NCBI RefSeq assembly: GCF_900343145.1
Contig: NZ_LT996886.1
Span: 496,001-560,000, forward strand
Direction of reading: 5' to 3'
Source: Tessaracoccus timonensis
GTDB taxonomy: Bacteria > Actinomycetota > Actinomycetes > Propionibacteriales > Propionibacteriaceae
Length of the DNA: 64,000 bases
Of the stretch, positions 10,159 to 19,742 are shown piece after piece. The position numbers were made by a program, and so were the translations under genes. Within the stretch, counting starts at the first letter, position 1. Every line of letters starts with the position of its first letter. Below the pieces are notes generated by a model. That model was not told where the DNA came from, made no database searches, and worked only from the letters and a program-made list of their open reading frames with translations.

Positions 10159-11871
10159 GGTGGACGGCAGGCCAGGTGCAGCGCTCTGGGCCGGCAGCTC
10201 ACCAGCGTCCGACCCCTCAGTCGCGGCCTCACCAGCGCCCGATTCCTCCGTCGCTGTCTCATCGCCACCCGACCCCTCAGACGGCACCTCACCGGCATCC
10301 GACTCGTCGGGCTTCGCCTCGTCGTCGGGATCGACGGGATCTGCCGGCGTCGGGCTGTCGTCACCGGGCGATTCGAGCCCTTCCCCGTTGCGGTCGCAGG
10401 TGAATGCGACGGCTCCGTCGGAGACGGCGAACGTCACCGGCAGCGTAGTCACGCGCTGCCACGACTTCATCTTGCTGGCATCCTTCGGCGTCGCCTCCGC
10501 CTTGAGCGTCAGCGTGTAGAAGCCTGGCTTCGAGAAGTACCAGCCCGTGTGCATGTGGCTACCTTCCGGCAGCGCGATCTCCTGCGATGTGTGCTTCGCT
10601 GAATCGATCTGCACGACGAACTTCCCGCGGGCCGGGTTGAACCCGCCGATGGCCCAGGCTCCGCCGTCGGGCCCCTCCCACGACTCCACCTGGTAGGTCA
10701 GCTTCTCGATGTTGGCGTAGTCCAACCCCTCGGTACTGAAGCCGGGCCAGGGCAGAGCCTTGTTCTGCGACTCCGGCAACTCCCACGCCTCAGCGGTGCC
10801 GAGCACCGCCCGAAGATCAGCCGCGGGGGCGCCGTCGGGAATCTGCTGCTTCGCCGAGTTCGGCACCTCCAACACTGCTCCGTTCCAGGGCAGCGTCTCC
10901 TTGCCCGACGCGGTGTCCAGCCTGGAGCGCATCCACAGGCCACCCTCTTCCTTCAGCACGGTGCTGATATCGAGGTGGCCACTCGAGATCGGCGTGCAGT
11001 TCGGCAGCTCCTTCGTCGAGTTGCGGGCAAAGGGGTGGTCGGCCGGCGGGTTCTCCGTCGATGGCGCCGGGCTCGGCTCGTCGGGGCTCGGCTCGCCCGG
11101 CGCGGGTTCGGGCTTGTCCGCGGGTGCGCCGTCGACGGGGTGCTTGATGGGTGCGCCCTTCGTCGTGCCTTCGGGCAGACCCACCTGCTCATCAGGGCCG
11201 ACGAGCCACGGCACCGTGACCACCGGGGACTCCACCTTCTTGCCGTCGGCCAGCGTGGCGGTGGCCTTCCACTTCATGCGGTACACGCCAGGTTTGGTGA
11301 AGATCCAGGAGTAATGGCCGTGCGAGCCCGGCTCGTAGGTGCGCAACTCCTCGTCGGTGGACGACAGCTCACGCTCTGGCTTCCCTGCCAGGCCGATGGT
11401 GCGGTACAGCTCAACCTTGCCAGGGCCGCCATCGTCGACGAGGGTGAGGCGGAGATCCTTCACCTTCTCGGGGAGCTCTCCGTGGCCGATGCCAGCCCAC
11501 ACCGGCGGCCAACCGTCGTACAGCTGCTGTGGCGCGAGCCACACAATGTCGCCGGGCTTGCCCATGAACGCGTAGGCCTCGTCGTCGGGCACCCGGAAAC
11601 GGGACACCTCGTAGCCGTCCTGATCGGCATCGGGGCCAAGGCGGATCGTGACGTCCTTCGCGTCGCGAATGGTGTCCTCACCTTCCCGCACCTTGATGTC
11701 GAGCCCGGAACCCGTCCAGACAATGTGCACGGCATCAACGTGCTTGCGGTAGATGAGATCGCGGCCCTCAAACTTCGTGTTCGCAGACGCGCTTCCAGTC
11801 ATCAACGCCGACAGCAAAAGTGTGAGGGCGACGAGCGCCGCACCCACTTTGGAGGATCGAATTCTCACCAC
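10150..11871 (-). CDS. TIGR03769-type surface protein with truncated LPXTG sorting signal
   Basis: 573 residues. An N-terminal Sec signal peptide (positively charged start, VALTLLLSALMTGSASA) is followed by two copies of the actinobacterial surface-anchored repeat, recognisable as GSHGHYSWIFTKPGVYRM near 190 and GSHMHTGWYFSKPGFYTL near 450, separated by a Pro/Glu-rich linker. A second Glu/Pro/Ser-rich stretch leads to LPSTGV at the very end. A sortase substrate should continue with a hydrophobic segment and a basic tail; here the frame stops one residue after the motif, inside a palindromic repeat. The product is therefore probably secreted instead of wall-anchored. Such repeats are linked to metal ABC transport loci, and a Zur/Fur-like box lies just upstream. 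Confidence 0.82.
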   Translation of the reverse strand: MVRIRSSKVGAALVALTLLLSALMTGSASANTKFEGRDLIYRKHVDAVHIVWTGSGLDIKVREGEDTIRDAKDVTIRLGPDADQDGYEVSRFRVPDDEAYAFMGKPGDIVWLAPQQLYDGWPPVWAGIGHGELPEKVKDLRLTLVDDGGPGKVELYRTIGLAGKPERELSSTDEELRTYEPGSHGHYSWIFTKPGVYRMKWKATATLADGKKVESPVVTVPWLVGPDEQVGLPEGTTKGAPIKHPVDGAPADKPEPAPGEPSPDEPSPAPSTENPPADHPFARNSTKELPNCTPISSGHLDISTVLKEEGGLWMRSRLDTASGKETLPWNGAVLEVPNSAKQQIPDGAPAADLRAVLGTAEAWELPESQNKALPWPGFSTEGLDYANIEKLTYQVESWEGPDGGAWAIGGFNPARGKFVVQIDSAKHTSQEIALPEGSHMHTGWYFSKPGFYTLTLKAEATPKDASKMKSWQRVTTLPVTFAVSDGAVAFTCDRNGEGLESPGDDSPTPADPVDPDDEAKPDESDAGEVPSEGSGGDETATEESGAGEAATEGSDAGELPAQSAAPGLPSTGV

Positions 11872-11881
11872 AGCTCCTTAT

Positions 11882-11896
11882 TGCTAATGATTCTCA
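11882..11896 (-). promoter_or_regulatory. Zur/Fur-type operator
   Basis: Minus strand TGAGAATCATTAGCA, 13 of 15 bases matching the 7-1-7 Fur-family box TGATAATNATTATCA. It lies 10-25 bp before the surface protein start, where it would overlap the promoter or leader. Zinc (Zur) fits the protein family better than iron, but the site alone does not decide. Confidence 0.6.
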
Positions 11897-11986
11897 GTTG
11901 CGAGAATATGCGGTGGCGCTGGGCCTGCGCAAGTGAGGGTGGGGCTCACTCCGATGTGAAGAGGTGGGAACCGAGGTGGTCGCGGA

Positions 11987-12200
11987 GTGATTTCGATACG
12001 CGCCCTGCGGGCGCTACTCAATCACCGGGGAACGCGCGCTCGCTACTCAATCACCGGAAGTTCACCCGGGCGCTACTCAATCACCGGGGAAGGCGCGGGT
12101 GCCGGGGCTTCCGGCGGTCGAGTAGGCACGAAGTGCCGTATCGAGACCCCGGCAGGGGTGTGTGATTTCGATACGCCGCTGACGCGGCTACTCAATCAGC
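11987..12200. repeat. Second cluster of intergenic palindromic repeats
   Basis: The 340 bp between the operator and the ABC transporter genes hold no gene. They contain 41-bp-type elements at 11987-12026 and 12162-12200, partial units (CGCTACTCAATCACCGG) between them, and at 12111-12147 an exact inverted copy of the 37-bp element found twice on the other side of the surface protein gene. The surface gene is thus bracketed by inverted copies. Confidence 0.85.
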
Positions 12201-12239
12201 GATGGGGCGCGGGTGCCACTCAGACACCCGACGACCGGA

Positions 12240-13940
12240 CTACTGATCCAGCTCGCGGGTGTCGATCTCTGCGACGCGATCGCCGAGCTCCTCCAGCAGA
12301 CGGTGACGCTCCTCGCGTCGCTGGGCCTGCAGGATGGGATCGGGCACCGGCGCCGCAGCTAGAAGCCGCTTCGTGTACTCCTCCTGCGCGTTCATGAGCA
12401 CGTCCTCGCGGTCGCCCTTCTCGACGATCTTGCCGTACTGCAACACCACGACGCGGTGCGCCAGCGAATCGATCACGGCAAGGTCGTGCGAGATGAACAA
12501 GCAGGCGAACCCGAATTCCTTCTGCAAATCCGTGAACATCTCCAGGACGCTCGCCTGCACGGAGACGTCGAGTGCGGAGGTGGGCTCGTCAGCGACGAGC
12601 AGGTCAGGGCTCAGCGTGAGGGCGCGGGCGATGGACACGCGCTGACGCTGACCGCCCGAGAGCTCGTGGGGATACCGGTTGTAGGCCGACTTGGGCAGAC
12701 GAACCGCCTCGAGCAATTCGTGCACCCGCTTCCGGCGCTCCGCCTTCGTGCCCACGCGGTGCACCTGGAGCGGCTCGGCGATCACGTCGCCCACTGGCAG
12801 GCGAGGGTTGAGCGACGCCGCCGGGTCCTGGAAGATCACACCGATGCGCTTGCGGAGCTCCTTCAGCTGCTGCCCACGCAGCTTCGTGAGGTCTTCTCCC
12901 AGCACGCGCGCCTCGCCCGATGCGACCGGGATCAGACCGAGCAGGGCGCGGCCGATCGTCGACTTACCGGAGCCCGACTCACCCACGAGGCCGACGATCT
13001 CGCCGCGGCGCACGTCGAACGAGACGTCGTCGACCGCACGGAACGGCTTCTTACCAGAGCGCTTGTACTCGATGACGAAGTTGCGACACTCAAGCGCCAT
13101 CTCTTGGCTGGTGACGTCGGCCACCTTGTCGCCGAACTGGCCGTGGCCAACACCCAGGTGAGGCACCGCGTCGAGGAGGCGCTTGGTGTAGGGGTGCTGG
13201 GGGTGCATGAGCACTTCTTCCGACGTGCCCTGCTCGACGATGTCGCCCTTGAACATGACGGCGACGCGGTCAGCCATGTCGGCAACCACGCCCATGTTGT
13301 GCGTAATCAGCAGGATGCCGGTGTTGAGCTTGTCTTTCAGCGAGCGCAGGAGGTCGAGGATGTCGGCCTGCACCGTGACGTCGAGGGCGGTGGTGGGCTC
13401 GTCGGCGATGATGACGGCCGGGTCGCACGCGAGCGCCATGGCGATGACGACGCGCTGGCGCATACCGCCGGAGAGCTCGTGCGGGAACTGCTTCGCACGA
13501 CGCTCCGCGTTGGGGATGCCCACGGCCTTGAGCAGGTCTACTGCCCGGGCCCAGGCCTCACGCCCGAATGCGACGCCGTGCACCTCCATCGACTCGGTGA
13601 GCTGTTCGCCCACCCGGATGACGGGGTTGAGCGCGGTCATCGGCTCCTGGAACACCATCGCGACGTGGTTGCCGCGCACGTTGCGCAGCTGCTTGCCGTT
13701 GAGCTTGCCGATGCTCTGGTTCGCGACGATCGTCTCGCCCTGGATGTGAGCGTTGCCGGGCAGCAAGCCGAGGGCCGTCGTCGCGGTGACCGACTTGCCC
13801 GACCCCGACTCGCCGACGAGGGCCACGACCTCGCCAGGGCGCACGTCGAGGGTCAGCCCCTTCACGGCATGGACACGCCCGAACTCCGTCTTGAACTGGA
13901 CGTCGAGATTCTTGAACTGCAGCACTGCTTCTTGCGTCAT
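12240..13940 (-). CDS. Peptide ABC transporter, two fused ATPase domains
   Basis: Powers uptake of oligopeptides or dipeptides. One 566-residue chain carries both nucleotide-binding domains that are separate in DppD/DppF systems. Domain 1 (about 1-265) has GESGSGKSVT, LSGGMRQRV and VIIADEPTTALDV. Domain 2 (about 285-560) has GESGSGKSTIG, LSGGQRQRV and LLVADEPTSALDV. Each has the oligopeptide-type C-terminal extension with PQHPYTKRLL or AQEEYTKRLL. Downstream of, and translated with, the two permease genes (12 bp gap); the binding protein is encoded at the head of the group. Confidence 0.93.
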   Translation of the reverse strand: MTQEAVLQFKNLDVQFKTEFGRVHAVKGLTLDVRPGEVVALVGESGSGKSVTATTALGLLPGNAHIQGETIVANQSIGKLNGKQLRNVRGNHVAMVFQEPMTALNPVIRVGEQLTESMEVHGVAFGREAWARAVDLLKAVGIPNAERRAKQFPHELSGGMRQRVVIAMALACDPAVIIADEPTTALDVTVQADILDLLRSLKDKLNTGILLITHNMGVVADMADRVAVMFKGDIVEQGTSEEVLMHPQHPYTKRLLDAVPHLGVGHGQFGDKVADVTSQEMALECRNFVIEYKRSGKKPFRAVDDVSFDVRRGEIVGLVGESGSGKSTIGRALLGLIPVASGEARVLGEDLTKLRGQQLKELRKRIGVIFQDPAASLNPRLPVGDVIAEPLQVHRVGTKAERRKRVHELLEAVRLPKSAYNRYPHELSGGQRQRVSIARALTLSPDLLVADEPTSALDVSVQASVLEMFTDLQKEFGFACLFISHDLAVIDSLAHRVVVLQYGKIVEKGDREDVLMNAQEEYTKRLLAAAPVPDPILQAQRREERHRLLEELGDRVAEIDTRELDQ

Positions 13941-13951
13941 GATTCAGCTCC

Positions 13952-14932
13952 TCAGCTCAGCGTCTGGCGGGGGTCGAAAGCGTCGCGCAGACCGTCGCCA
14001 ATGAAGTTGACGCACAGCGCGATGCCCAGAATGAAGATGCCGGGCCACCAGAACAGCCACGGGCGGGTGGTGAGCGTGCTCTGGTAGGTCTGGATGAGCA
14101 AACCGAGCGACGTGTCAGGCGGACGCACACCGAAGCCCAAGAACGAGATCGCGGTCTCAACGAGGATGGCCGCGGAGATCGACAGCGTCGCATTCACGAC
14201 GATGGTGCCGAGCGCGTTGGGGAGGATGTGGCGGCCGATGATCGTCACCGACGGCGTGCCGATGGCGCGCGCGGCCGCGATGAACTCTCGCTCACGCAGC
14301 GACAGCACTTCGGCACGCACCAGGCGAGCCAGGCCCGTCCACGAAATCAGGCCGATCATCAACGCCATGAGCGGCACGTTCGAACCAAAGGTGCGGCCAA
14401 AGACGGCGGCGATCACGAGCAACGGGAGGATGATGAGCAGGTCGGTGAACCGCATGAGGATCGACTCGGTGATCCCGCGGAAGTAGCCCGCGACGGAACC
14501 GATCGTCGTACCGATGAGGGTTGCCACAGTACCGACGGTGAAGGCAATAAACAACGACACCTGCGCGCCTCGCATCACGAGCGCGAAATAGTCTTTACCG
14601 ATCGTGTCCTGCCCGAACGGGTGCTCACCGATACGGAACGGGAACAGGCTGAACGTCGGGGCTCCGCCCGGCATCGCCGACGGGTACGGCGTGACGTAGT
14701 TCTTGCCCCACCAACCAGGAATCGGGCCTACCCCAATCGAGCTAATCGACAGCACGAGAATGCCAAGAAGCACCACCAACGAAACCATCGCTGCCTTGTG
14801 ACGCAAGAAGCGCCGCATGACCAGTTGGCCCTGCGAGTACGACTTGTCAGTGGTCTGGTCGAGGACATCCTCGACGGAGTACGCGTGCTCCTCGTCCATC
14901 TGGGGCGAATTTTGAGTGTTGTGATCAGTCAT
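13952..14932 (-). CDS. Peptide ABC transporter permease (DppC type)
   Basis: 326 residues, start at the ATG at 14932 behind GGGAG. After a charged cytoplasmic N-terminus (MTDHNTQNSPQMDEEHAYS) there are about six membrane segments, and the EAA loop (EREFIAAARAIGTPSVTIIGRHILPN) that docks on the ATPase. The ending GDGLRDAFDPR is typical of DppC/OppC. Pairs with the longer DppB-type permease, whose stop is 13 bp upstream. Confidence 0.93.
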   Translation of the reverse strand: MTDHNTQNSPQMDEEHAYSVEDVLDQTTDKSYSQGQLVMRRFLRHKAAMVSLVVLLGILVLSISSIGVGPIPGWWGKNYVTPYPSAMPGGAPTFSLFPFRIGEHPFGQDTIGKDYFALVMRGAQVSLFIAFTVGTVATLIGTTIGSVAGYFRGITESILMRFTDLLIILPLLVIAAVFGRTFGSNVPLMALMIGLISWTGLARLVRAEVLSLREREFIAAARAIGTPSVTIIGRHILPNALGTIVVNATLSISAAILVETAISFLGFGVRPPDTSLGLLIQTYQSTLTTRPWLFWWPGIFILGIALCVNFIGDGLRDAFDPRQTLS

Positions 14933-14945
14933 TTCCCACTCCCTA

Positions 14946-16517
14946 CTAACCGCTAATCCGCGGATCGAGGACGGCGTAGACGAGGTCGGCAATCAGGTTC
15001 ATCGTCACAGCGGCGCCACCGGCAACCAGGAAGAAGCCCATCACCGGCATCGGGTCGACGTTCCTCAAGCCAGTCTGGAACAAGTCGCCCATGCCCTTCC
15101 AACCGAAGACCTGCTCGGTGATGACCGCACCACCAATGAGCGCCGCGAAGTCGAACGCCACGATCGTGGCCAGCGGAATGAGCGCGTTGCGCAGCGCATG
15201 GCGGGTAATCACCTTGCGCTCCGAGATGCCCTTCGAACGCGCGGTGCGCACGTAGTCCTGGCGGAGCACTTCGAGCATCGAGGCGCGGGTGTAGCGGATG
15301 TAGCTCGCGATCGAGACCACCATGAGCGCGCACGTGGGCAGCACCAAGTGCGTCGCCGTGTCGATCATGTGGTTCCAGTACGTCGAGCGGAAGTTCGGGG
15401 TAGCAGACGCAATGGTGGCGATGGGACGCGGCTGCACCGCGAGGTACTTGGCCCAGTTGCTCAGCATCAGGTCGGCAAAGGCAATGCCGCTGGCGATGAT
15501 CGACACCACTACGGACGCGAATGTGGCCTGCCGGCGAGAGAACCCGCCGAGCAGCTGGCCGGCGAGCACCGCTACGACGATGGACACGAAAAACAGCACG
15601 ACGAGCGTCCACGTCACGCCAGAGAACGTCGCCGGATCTTCACGCGGCATCATTAACGTCGGACGCATCACGATGTAGCCGACGATCGCGACGAGCACCG
15701 TCACCCCGACAGCGTTGCGCACGCGGGGGTTCTTGAATCCGGACGTCATCATGATGGCCAAGATGCCCACACCAATGACGGCAAGGATGTACATCGGGAT
15801 ACCCACCGCCGGGCGGCGGAACCATTGCACGGCGTCCATGTACCACAGCACACCCGCCACGACGGCGAACGATGCCGCGCACGTGATGAGACGCCGGCGC
15901 AGGCTACCCCCGAGCGCCGCAGCGAGAATGATGCCTACCGCCACTGCAGATATCAATATGGTTTGCCAACTGAAGTGGGCTGACGGAATCCAGTCGTTGA
16001 ATTGGATGGCTGCGTAGTGCTTGAGGAGCACAGCGAACCAGAACACAGGCAGAGAGAAGAACACGAACGCCATGAACGTCACTGCGTAATCGAACCCTGA
16101 GTACTGGCGAATGGCAGTGACGATACCCAGCGTGATGCCGATGACGATGGCGAGCAGGGTAGCCAGAGTGACGAGGCGGAGCGTCGAGCCAGCCGCGCTC
16201 GCAACGAGCGCATTGACGCTCTGCCCTTCACGGTTGTTGCCGAGATCACACCGCCCGATGAAGCACTTGGCCGCGCCTCCCAGCCAGGAGAAATAGCGTG
16301 CGTACCAGGGTTTATCGAGACCCATGATGGCGGTGCGTTGGGCTATGCGGTTCTCGCGGTTCGAATCCTGCGACTCGCGGAGATCTTGCAGCGGGTCACC
16401 GGAGTTGATGACTAGCACGAACATCACCAGCGAGCCGAGCAGCAGGATCAGAACAGACTGTCCCAACCGCTTCAAAACGTATTTCAACACGTGGATTATC
16501 CTTTTCGGCTGGCTCAC
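14946..16517 (-). CDS. Peptide ABC transporter permease (DppB type) with large insertion
   Basis: The N-terminus (VLKRLGQSVLILLLGSLVMFVL) and C-terminus (EVLRQDYVRTARSKGISERK as EAA loop, ADLVYAVLDPRISG) are ordinary DppB. The usual protein has about 310-340 residues; this one has 523. The extra ~190 residues lie between the second/third core helix (about residue 175) and the EAA half (about residue 370), and contain roughly five additional hydrophobic segments. The insertion is in frame and free of stops. Its role is unknown; it could change gating or bind a partner. Confidence 0.9.
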   Translation of the reverse strand: MSQPKRIIHVLKYVLKRLGQSVLILLLGSLVMFVLVINSGDPLQDLRESQDSNRENRIAQRTAIMGLDKPWYARYFSWLGGAAKCFIGRCDLGNNREGQSVNALVASAAGSTLRLVTLATLLAIVIGITLGIVTAIRQYSGFDYAVTFMAFVFFSLPVFWFAVLLKHYAAIQFNDWIPSAHFSWQTILISAVAVGIILAAALGGSLRRRLITCAASFAVVAGVLWYMDAVQWFRRPAVGIPMYILAVIGVGILAIMMTSGFKNPRVRNAVGVTVLVAIVGYIVMRPTLMMPREDPATFSGVTWTLVVLFFVSIVVAVLAGQLLGGFSRRQATFASVVVSIIASGIAFADLMLSNWAKYLAVQPRPIATIASATPNFRSTYWNHMIDTATHLVLPTCALMVVSIASYIRYTRASMLEVLRQDYVRTARSKGISERKVITRHALRNALIPLATIVAFDFAALIGGAVITEQVFGWKGMGDLFQTGLRNVDPMPVMGFFLVAGGAAVTMNLIADLVYAVLDPRISG

Positions 16518-16583
16518 GCAGCGCTATCGAAGAGCTGCGCACCCGGAAACTATAGGGCACATCGCGGCGCTTGAGAAGACGTG

Positions 16584-16618
16584 AGTCGGGGCAGGCGGAA
16601 TATCCCCCTGCCCCGACT
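16584..16618 (-). terminator. Hairpin between binding-protein gene and permease genes
   Basis: 12-bp perfect stem (16584-16595 with 16607-16618) placed 19 bp after the stop of the binding-protein gene and before the permease gene. In peptide transport operons such a structure usually lets the binding protein be made in excess over the membrane parts. Confidence 0.6.
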
Positions 16619-16636
16619 GACTTCTCTAGCCTGCGA

Positions 16637-18484
16637 TCAGGAGGCTGCTACCCACTGATGCGCGTTCCACGAGACCTGCGACTGCGTCGCGGTCGGGCGA
16701 ACGTTCTGCAGCTTCGCGTCGGCACCAACCACGCCAGGGTGGGCGTACAGCGGAATACCGAACAGCGTGTCCCACAGTTCCTTCTCAATGGCGATGGTCT
16801 GCTCCTGGTGGACGTTCTCGTCGAGCGAACCCGCGAGCTTCTCCCACGCGGCGTCGACCTTCTCGTTGGAGTACTCGCCGAAGTTCTGCTGACGATTCGA
16901 GGAGTAGATGTTCTGGCCGGAAGCGATCTGGCCAGAGCCGGACCACGCGAACAGCGCCACCTCGTAGTTACCGGCCGGCACCTCCTTATCGAAGAACCTG
17001 TCGGAGCTGGCGTCGACGATCTCGAAGCCAGCCTCCTTGCAGACGGCCTGGATCAGGTTGACGGTCTCCTGGCGACGCAGGTTACCTGCCTGGTAGCCGA
17101 TGCGAACCTCGAGCGGGGTCTTGACGCCGGCTTCAGCGAGCTTGGCCTTCGCGCCCTCGATGTCGATCTCGTCGTAGCGACCGTCGTAGGACTTCGACGT
17201 GATGGCCTCGTACTTCTCCTTCTGGAAGGGGAACACCTCACGAGCGTTCATCACGACAGCATCGGGGTTGATGGGCTTGACGAGCTGGTCGACGATCTGC
17301 TTCCGCGGCACGCACATCGCGAAGGCTTCACGCACCTTCTGATCCGTCATCACGTTGCCCTCGCGGAAGTTGAAGTCGAGGTGCTCCCAGGTAAGCGTGG
17401 AGTACTGGTAAACCTTGATCCCGTCGCCCATGCCCTCCAGCTGCGGCACGGTGTCCACCGTGGCGTGCGGTGCGATCACCTGGACGTCACCGTTCTGCAG
17501 CGACTGGGCCTGGATGGCGTCGTCGAGGAAGCGGAACACGAGCTCCTTGGTGGCCGCAGGCTCGCCCCAGTACTTGTCGTTCGCGGTGAGCGTGAGGGAT
17601 TCGCCGGCCTTCCAGCCGCCCTCCTTCAGCTTGTATGGGCCAGCGGACGGCACTTCGCTCATGTCCTTCGGAAGCTCGCCGGGGTTGTAGATCCAGCCCT
17701 CGTTCCAGAACTTCGCGGCCTTGCGCACGGTGTCGCCGTCCTTGTCGAGGATGGCCTTGGCGAGCGCGTCGGGCTCCAGGCCGGACTTCTTCGCCACGAT
17801 GTGTGCAGGGAGCACCGAGGTGACGTTGATCATGTAGTCCGGGTCAGGGGTGGAGTACTCGACGGTGAAGGTCTTGGAACCAACTTCACCCTTCGGGCCG
17901 TCGAGCACCTTCTCCGCCAAGCTGCTGGAGACGTGGTTGAACACGGCCTTGGCTTTCTTGTTCTCACCGCTAGCGAAGCCAGGAGCGACGAACTCAGGGT
18001 TCTGCGCGGCCCAGTCGAGGAGGTAGTCGTTGATGGTAATCGGGGTGCCATCCGACCACACGGCATCGTCGGCGATGGTGTACTTCACGATCAGCGGGTC
18101 TTCGCTGGTGACCTCAACGGTGCCGAACTTCTCGTCGCGGCAAATGGTGCCGTCGGTGCCGAAGTAGGTGAATCCGCCGCGCATCATGCCGTCGATCACG
18201 CTGTTGTACGTGGAGTAGGTGTCGGCGGTCATGGCGTTGTAGCCCGTCCAGTCGGGCTTGCCTGCGGTGTAGGCAACCTGACCCTCAGCGGATTCGGTGA
18301 TGCCGAGATCCTTCAGGCAGGGATCGTCCGATTCCGTGGCTTCCGGTTCTTTGCCCTCTCCACCAGCGGAGGCCGATGCGTTCCCGTCCTTGGGGCCGGC
18401 TGCGGGGTCGTCCGAGGTGCAAGCGCCCAGCAACAGCGCGCCACTCATCAACAGCGCGAGGGATGCAGACCCTTTCAACTTCAT
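16637..18484 (-). CDS. Peptide ABC transporter substrate-binding lipoprotein (SBP family 5)
   Basis: 615 residues from the ATG at 18484. The lipoprotein signal is MKLKGSASLALLMSGALLLG with the lipobox LLGAC, so the mature protein is tethered at the outer face of the membrane by a diacylglyceryl-Cys. A low-complexity Gly/Ala/Glu linker precedes the periplasmic-binding fold of the OppA/DppA family, seen in YTIADDAVWSDGTPITINDY and LNFREGNVMTDQKVREAFAM-type segments. It captures the peptide for the permease pair and fused ATPase encoded next. First gene of the transporter group, separated by a hairpin. Confidence 0.92.
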   Translation of the reverse strand: MKLKGSASLALLMSGALLLGACTSDDPAAGPKDGNASASAGGEGKEPEATESDDPCLKDLGITESAEGQVAYTAGKPDWTGYNAMTADTYSTYNSVIDGMMRGGFTYFGTDGTICRDEKFGTVEVTSEDPLIVKYTIADDAVWSDGTPITINDYLLDWAAQNPEFVAPGFASGENKKAKAVFNHVSSSLAEKVLDGPKGEVGSKTFTVEYSTPDPDYMINVTSVLPAHIVAKKSGLEPDALAKAILDKDGDTVRKAAKFWNEGWIYNPGELPKDMSEVPSAGPYKLKEGGWKAGESLTLTANDKYWGEPAATKELVFRFLDDAIQAQSLQNGDVQVIAPHATVDTVPQLEGMGDGIKVYQYSTLTWEHLDFNFREGNVMTDQKVREAFAMCVPRKQIVDQLVKPINPDAVVMNAREVFPFQKEKYEAITSKSYDGRYDEIDIEGAKAKLAEAGVKTPLEVRIGYQAGNLRRQETVNLIQAVCKEAGFEIVDASSDRFFDKEVPAGNYEVALFAWSGSGQIASGQNIYSSNRQQNFGEYSNEKVDAAWEKLAGSLDENVHQEQTIAIEKELWDTLFGIPLYAHPGVVGADAKLQNVRPTATQSQVSWNAHQWVAAS

Positions 18485-18695
18485 GGGTACTCCTTTGTCA
18501 TCAACGACAGTCATGGACCTGCTGGCCCGATTGGGGAGGACATTAGCGACTTCCACGGGCGAAAGAATAGGTTTCTCAGAAAAAACCGGGGCAATCGTTA
18601 TGCAATAGAGACCCTTTGGCCCCGATACACCCGGAGGCACAGTTCACGCCACACAGGACGCTGATCTCATTGTGTGGACAGCCATATGGCGCTGA

Positions 18696-19742
18696 CTAGC
18701 GCACGACCACCGTTTCGATGGGGAGCCCGGAGTGCGCAGAGATGTCCAGGTCGCTCGGTTCGAGCCCGGCCGCGACGACCTGCGCACCGACGGCAGCAAT
18801 CATTGCTCCGTTATCGGTGCACAGCCCTGGCCTGGGGCGTCGGAACTCGAACCCGGCTTCTTCGGCTCGCTCGGCCAGCAGCGTACGCAGTCGCGAGTTC
18901 GCGGCCACTCCGCCGCCGAGCAGGATGGATTCAACGCCCAGGCGGCGGGCCGCGTCGATAGTTTTGGCCGACAGCACGTCGGCGACGGCTTCCTGGAAGC
19001 TGGCGCACACGTCGGCGACGGGAATCTCCCCGCCTTCGATGCGTCGTTGTTCTACCCAGCGAGCGACGGCGGTCTTGAGGCCGGAGAAGGAAAAGTCGAA
19101 CCGGTGCTTCTCGAGATCGTGCCTGGCCGTGAGTCCGCGGGGGAATCGGATGGCCGACGGGTTCCCCTCCTGCGCGAGGTTGTCGATCACCGGCCCGCCC
19201 GGGTAGGAGAGCCCCAGCAGGCGGGCGACCTTGTCGTAGGCCTCGCCGGCAGCGTCGTCGATGGTGGAACCGAGTTCGGTCACGTCCGTCGCGATGTCAC
19301 GCACGTGGAGCAGCGACGTGTGGCCGCCCGAGACGAGCAGCGCCAGCGACGGCATCGGGAGCGGCCCGTGGTCGAGCAAGTCGACGGCGACGTGGCCAAC
19401 GAGGTGGTTCACGCCGTAGAGCGGCTTGTCGAGGTAGGCGGCGAGGGCCTTGGCCGACGCGAGTCCCACCACGAGCGCGCCCATGAGCCCGGGGCCCGCG
19501 GTGACGGCGACGGCGTCGATGTCGGCGAGGTCGACGTCTGCGGTGCGCACGGCGCGTTCAAGCGCGGGCACGATGGCGGCGAGATGCGCGCGGCTCGCCA
19601 CCTCCGGCACCACCCCACCGAAGCGAACGTGGAGGTCCACCGAGCTCGCCACCTCGTTGGCGAGCAGCGTCGATCCGCGCACGATACCGACGCCGGTCTC
19701 GTCGCAGGAGGATTCGATACCCAGGATCAACGGCTCGCTCAT
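18696..19742 (-). CDS. tsaD: tRNA N6-adenosine threonylcarbamoyltransferase TsaD
   Basis: Transfers threonylcarbamoyl to A37 of ANN-decoding tRNAs (t6A). 348 residues, starting [19 protein letters not shown]. The metal-binding motif NHLVGHV (two His separated by three residues) is at about 108-114, and [11 protein letters not shown] and [11 protein letters not shown] complete the ASKHA nucleotide-binding fold. Last gene of a four-gene operon whose members overlap by exactly 4 nt (ATGA), here 19739-19742 with rimI. Partners TsaB and TsaE are in the same operon; TsaC/TsaC2, which makes the intermediate, is not in the window. Confidence 0.96.
   Translation of the reverse strand: MSEPLILGIESSCDETGVGIVRGSTLLANEVASSVDLHVRFGGVVPEVASRAHLAAIVPALERAVRTADVDLADIDAVAVTAGPGLMGALVVGLASAKALAAYLDKPLYGVNHLVGHVAVDLLDHGPLPMPSLALLVSGGHTSLLHVRDIATDVTELGSTIDDAAGEAYDKVARLLGLSYPGGPVIDNLAQEGNPSAIRFPRGLTARHDLEKHRFDFSFSGLKTAVARWVEQRRIEGGEIPVADVCASFQEAVADVLSAKTIDAARRLGVESILLGGGVAANSRLRTLLAERAEEAGFEFRRPRPGLCTDNGAMIAAVGAQVVAAGLEPSDLDISAHSGLPIETVVVR

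Noticed and set aside
16571..18664. 697-codon plus-strand frame opposite the binding-protein gene
   Set aside because: Antisense shadow; the minus-strand product has a lipobox and clear SBP family motifs.
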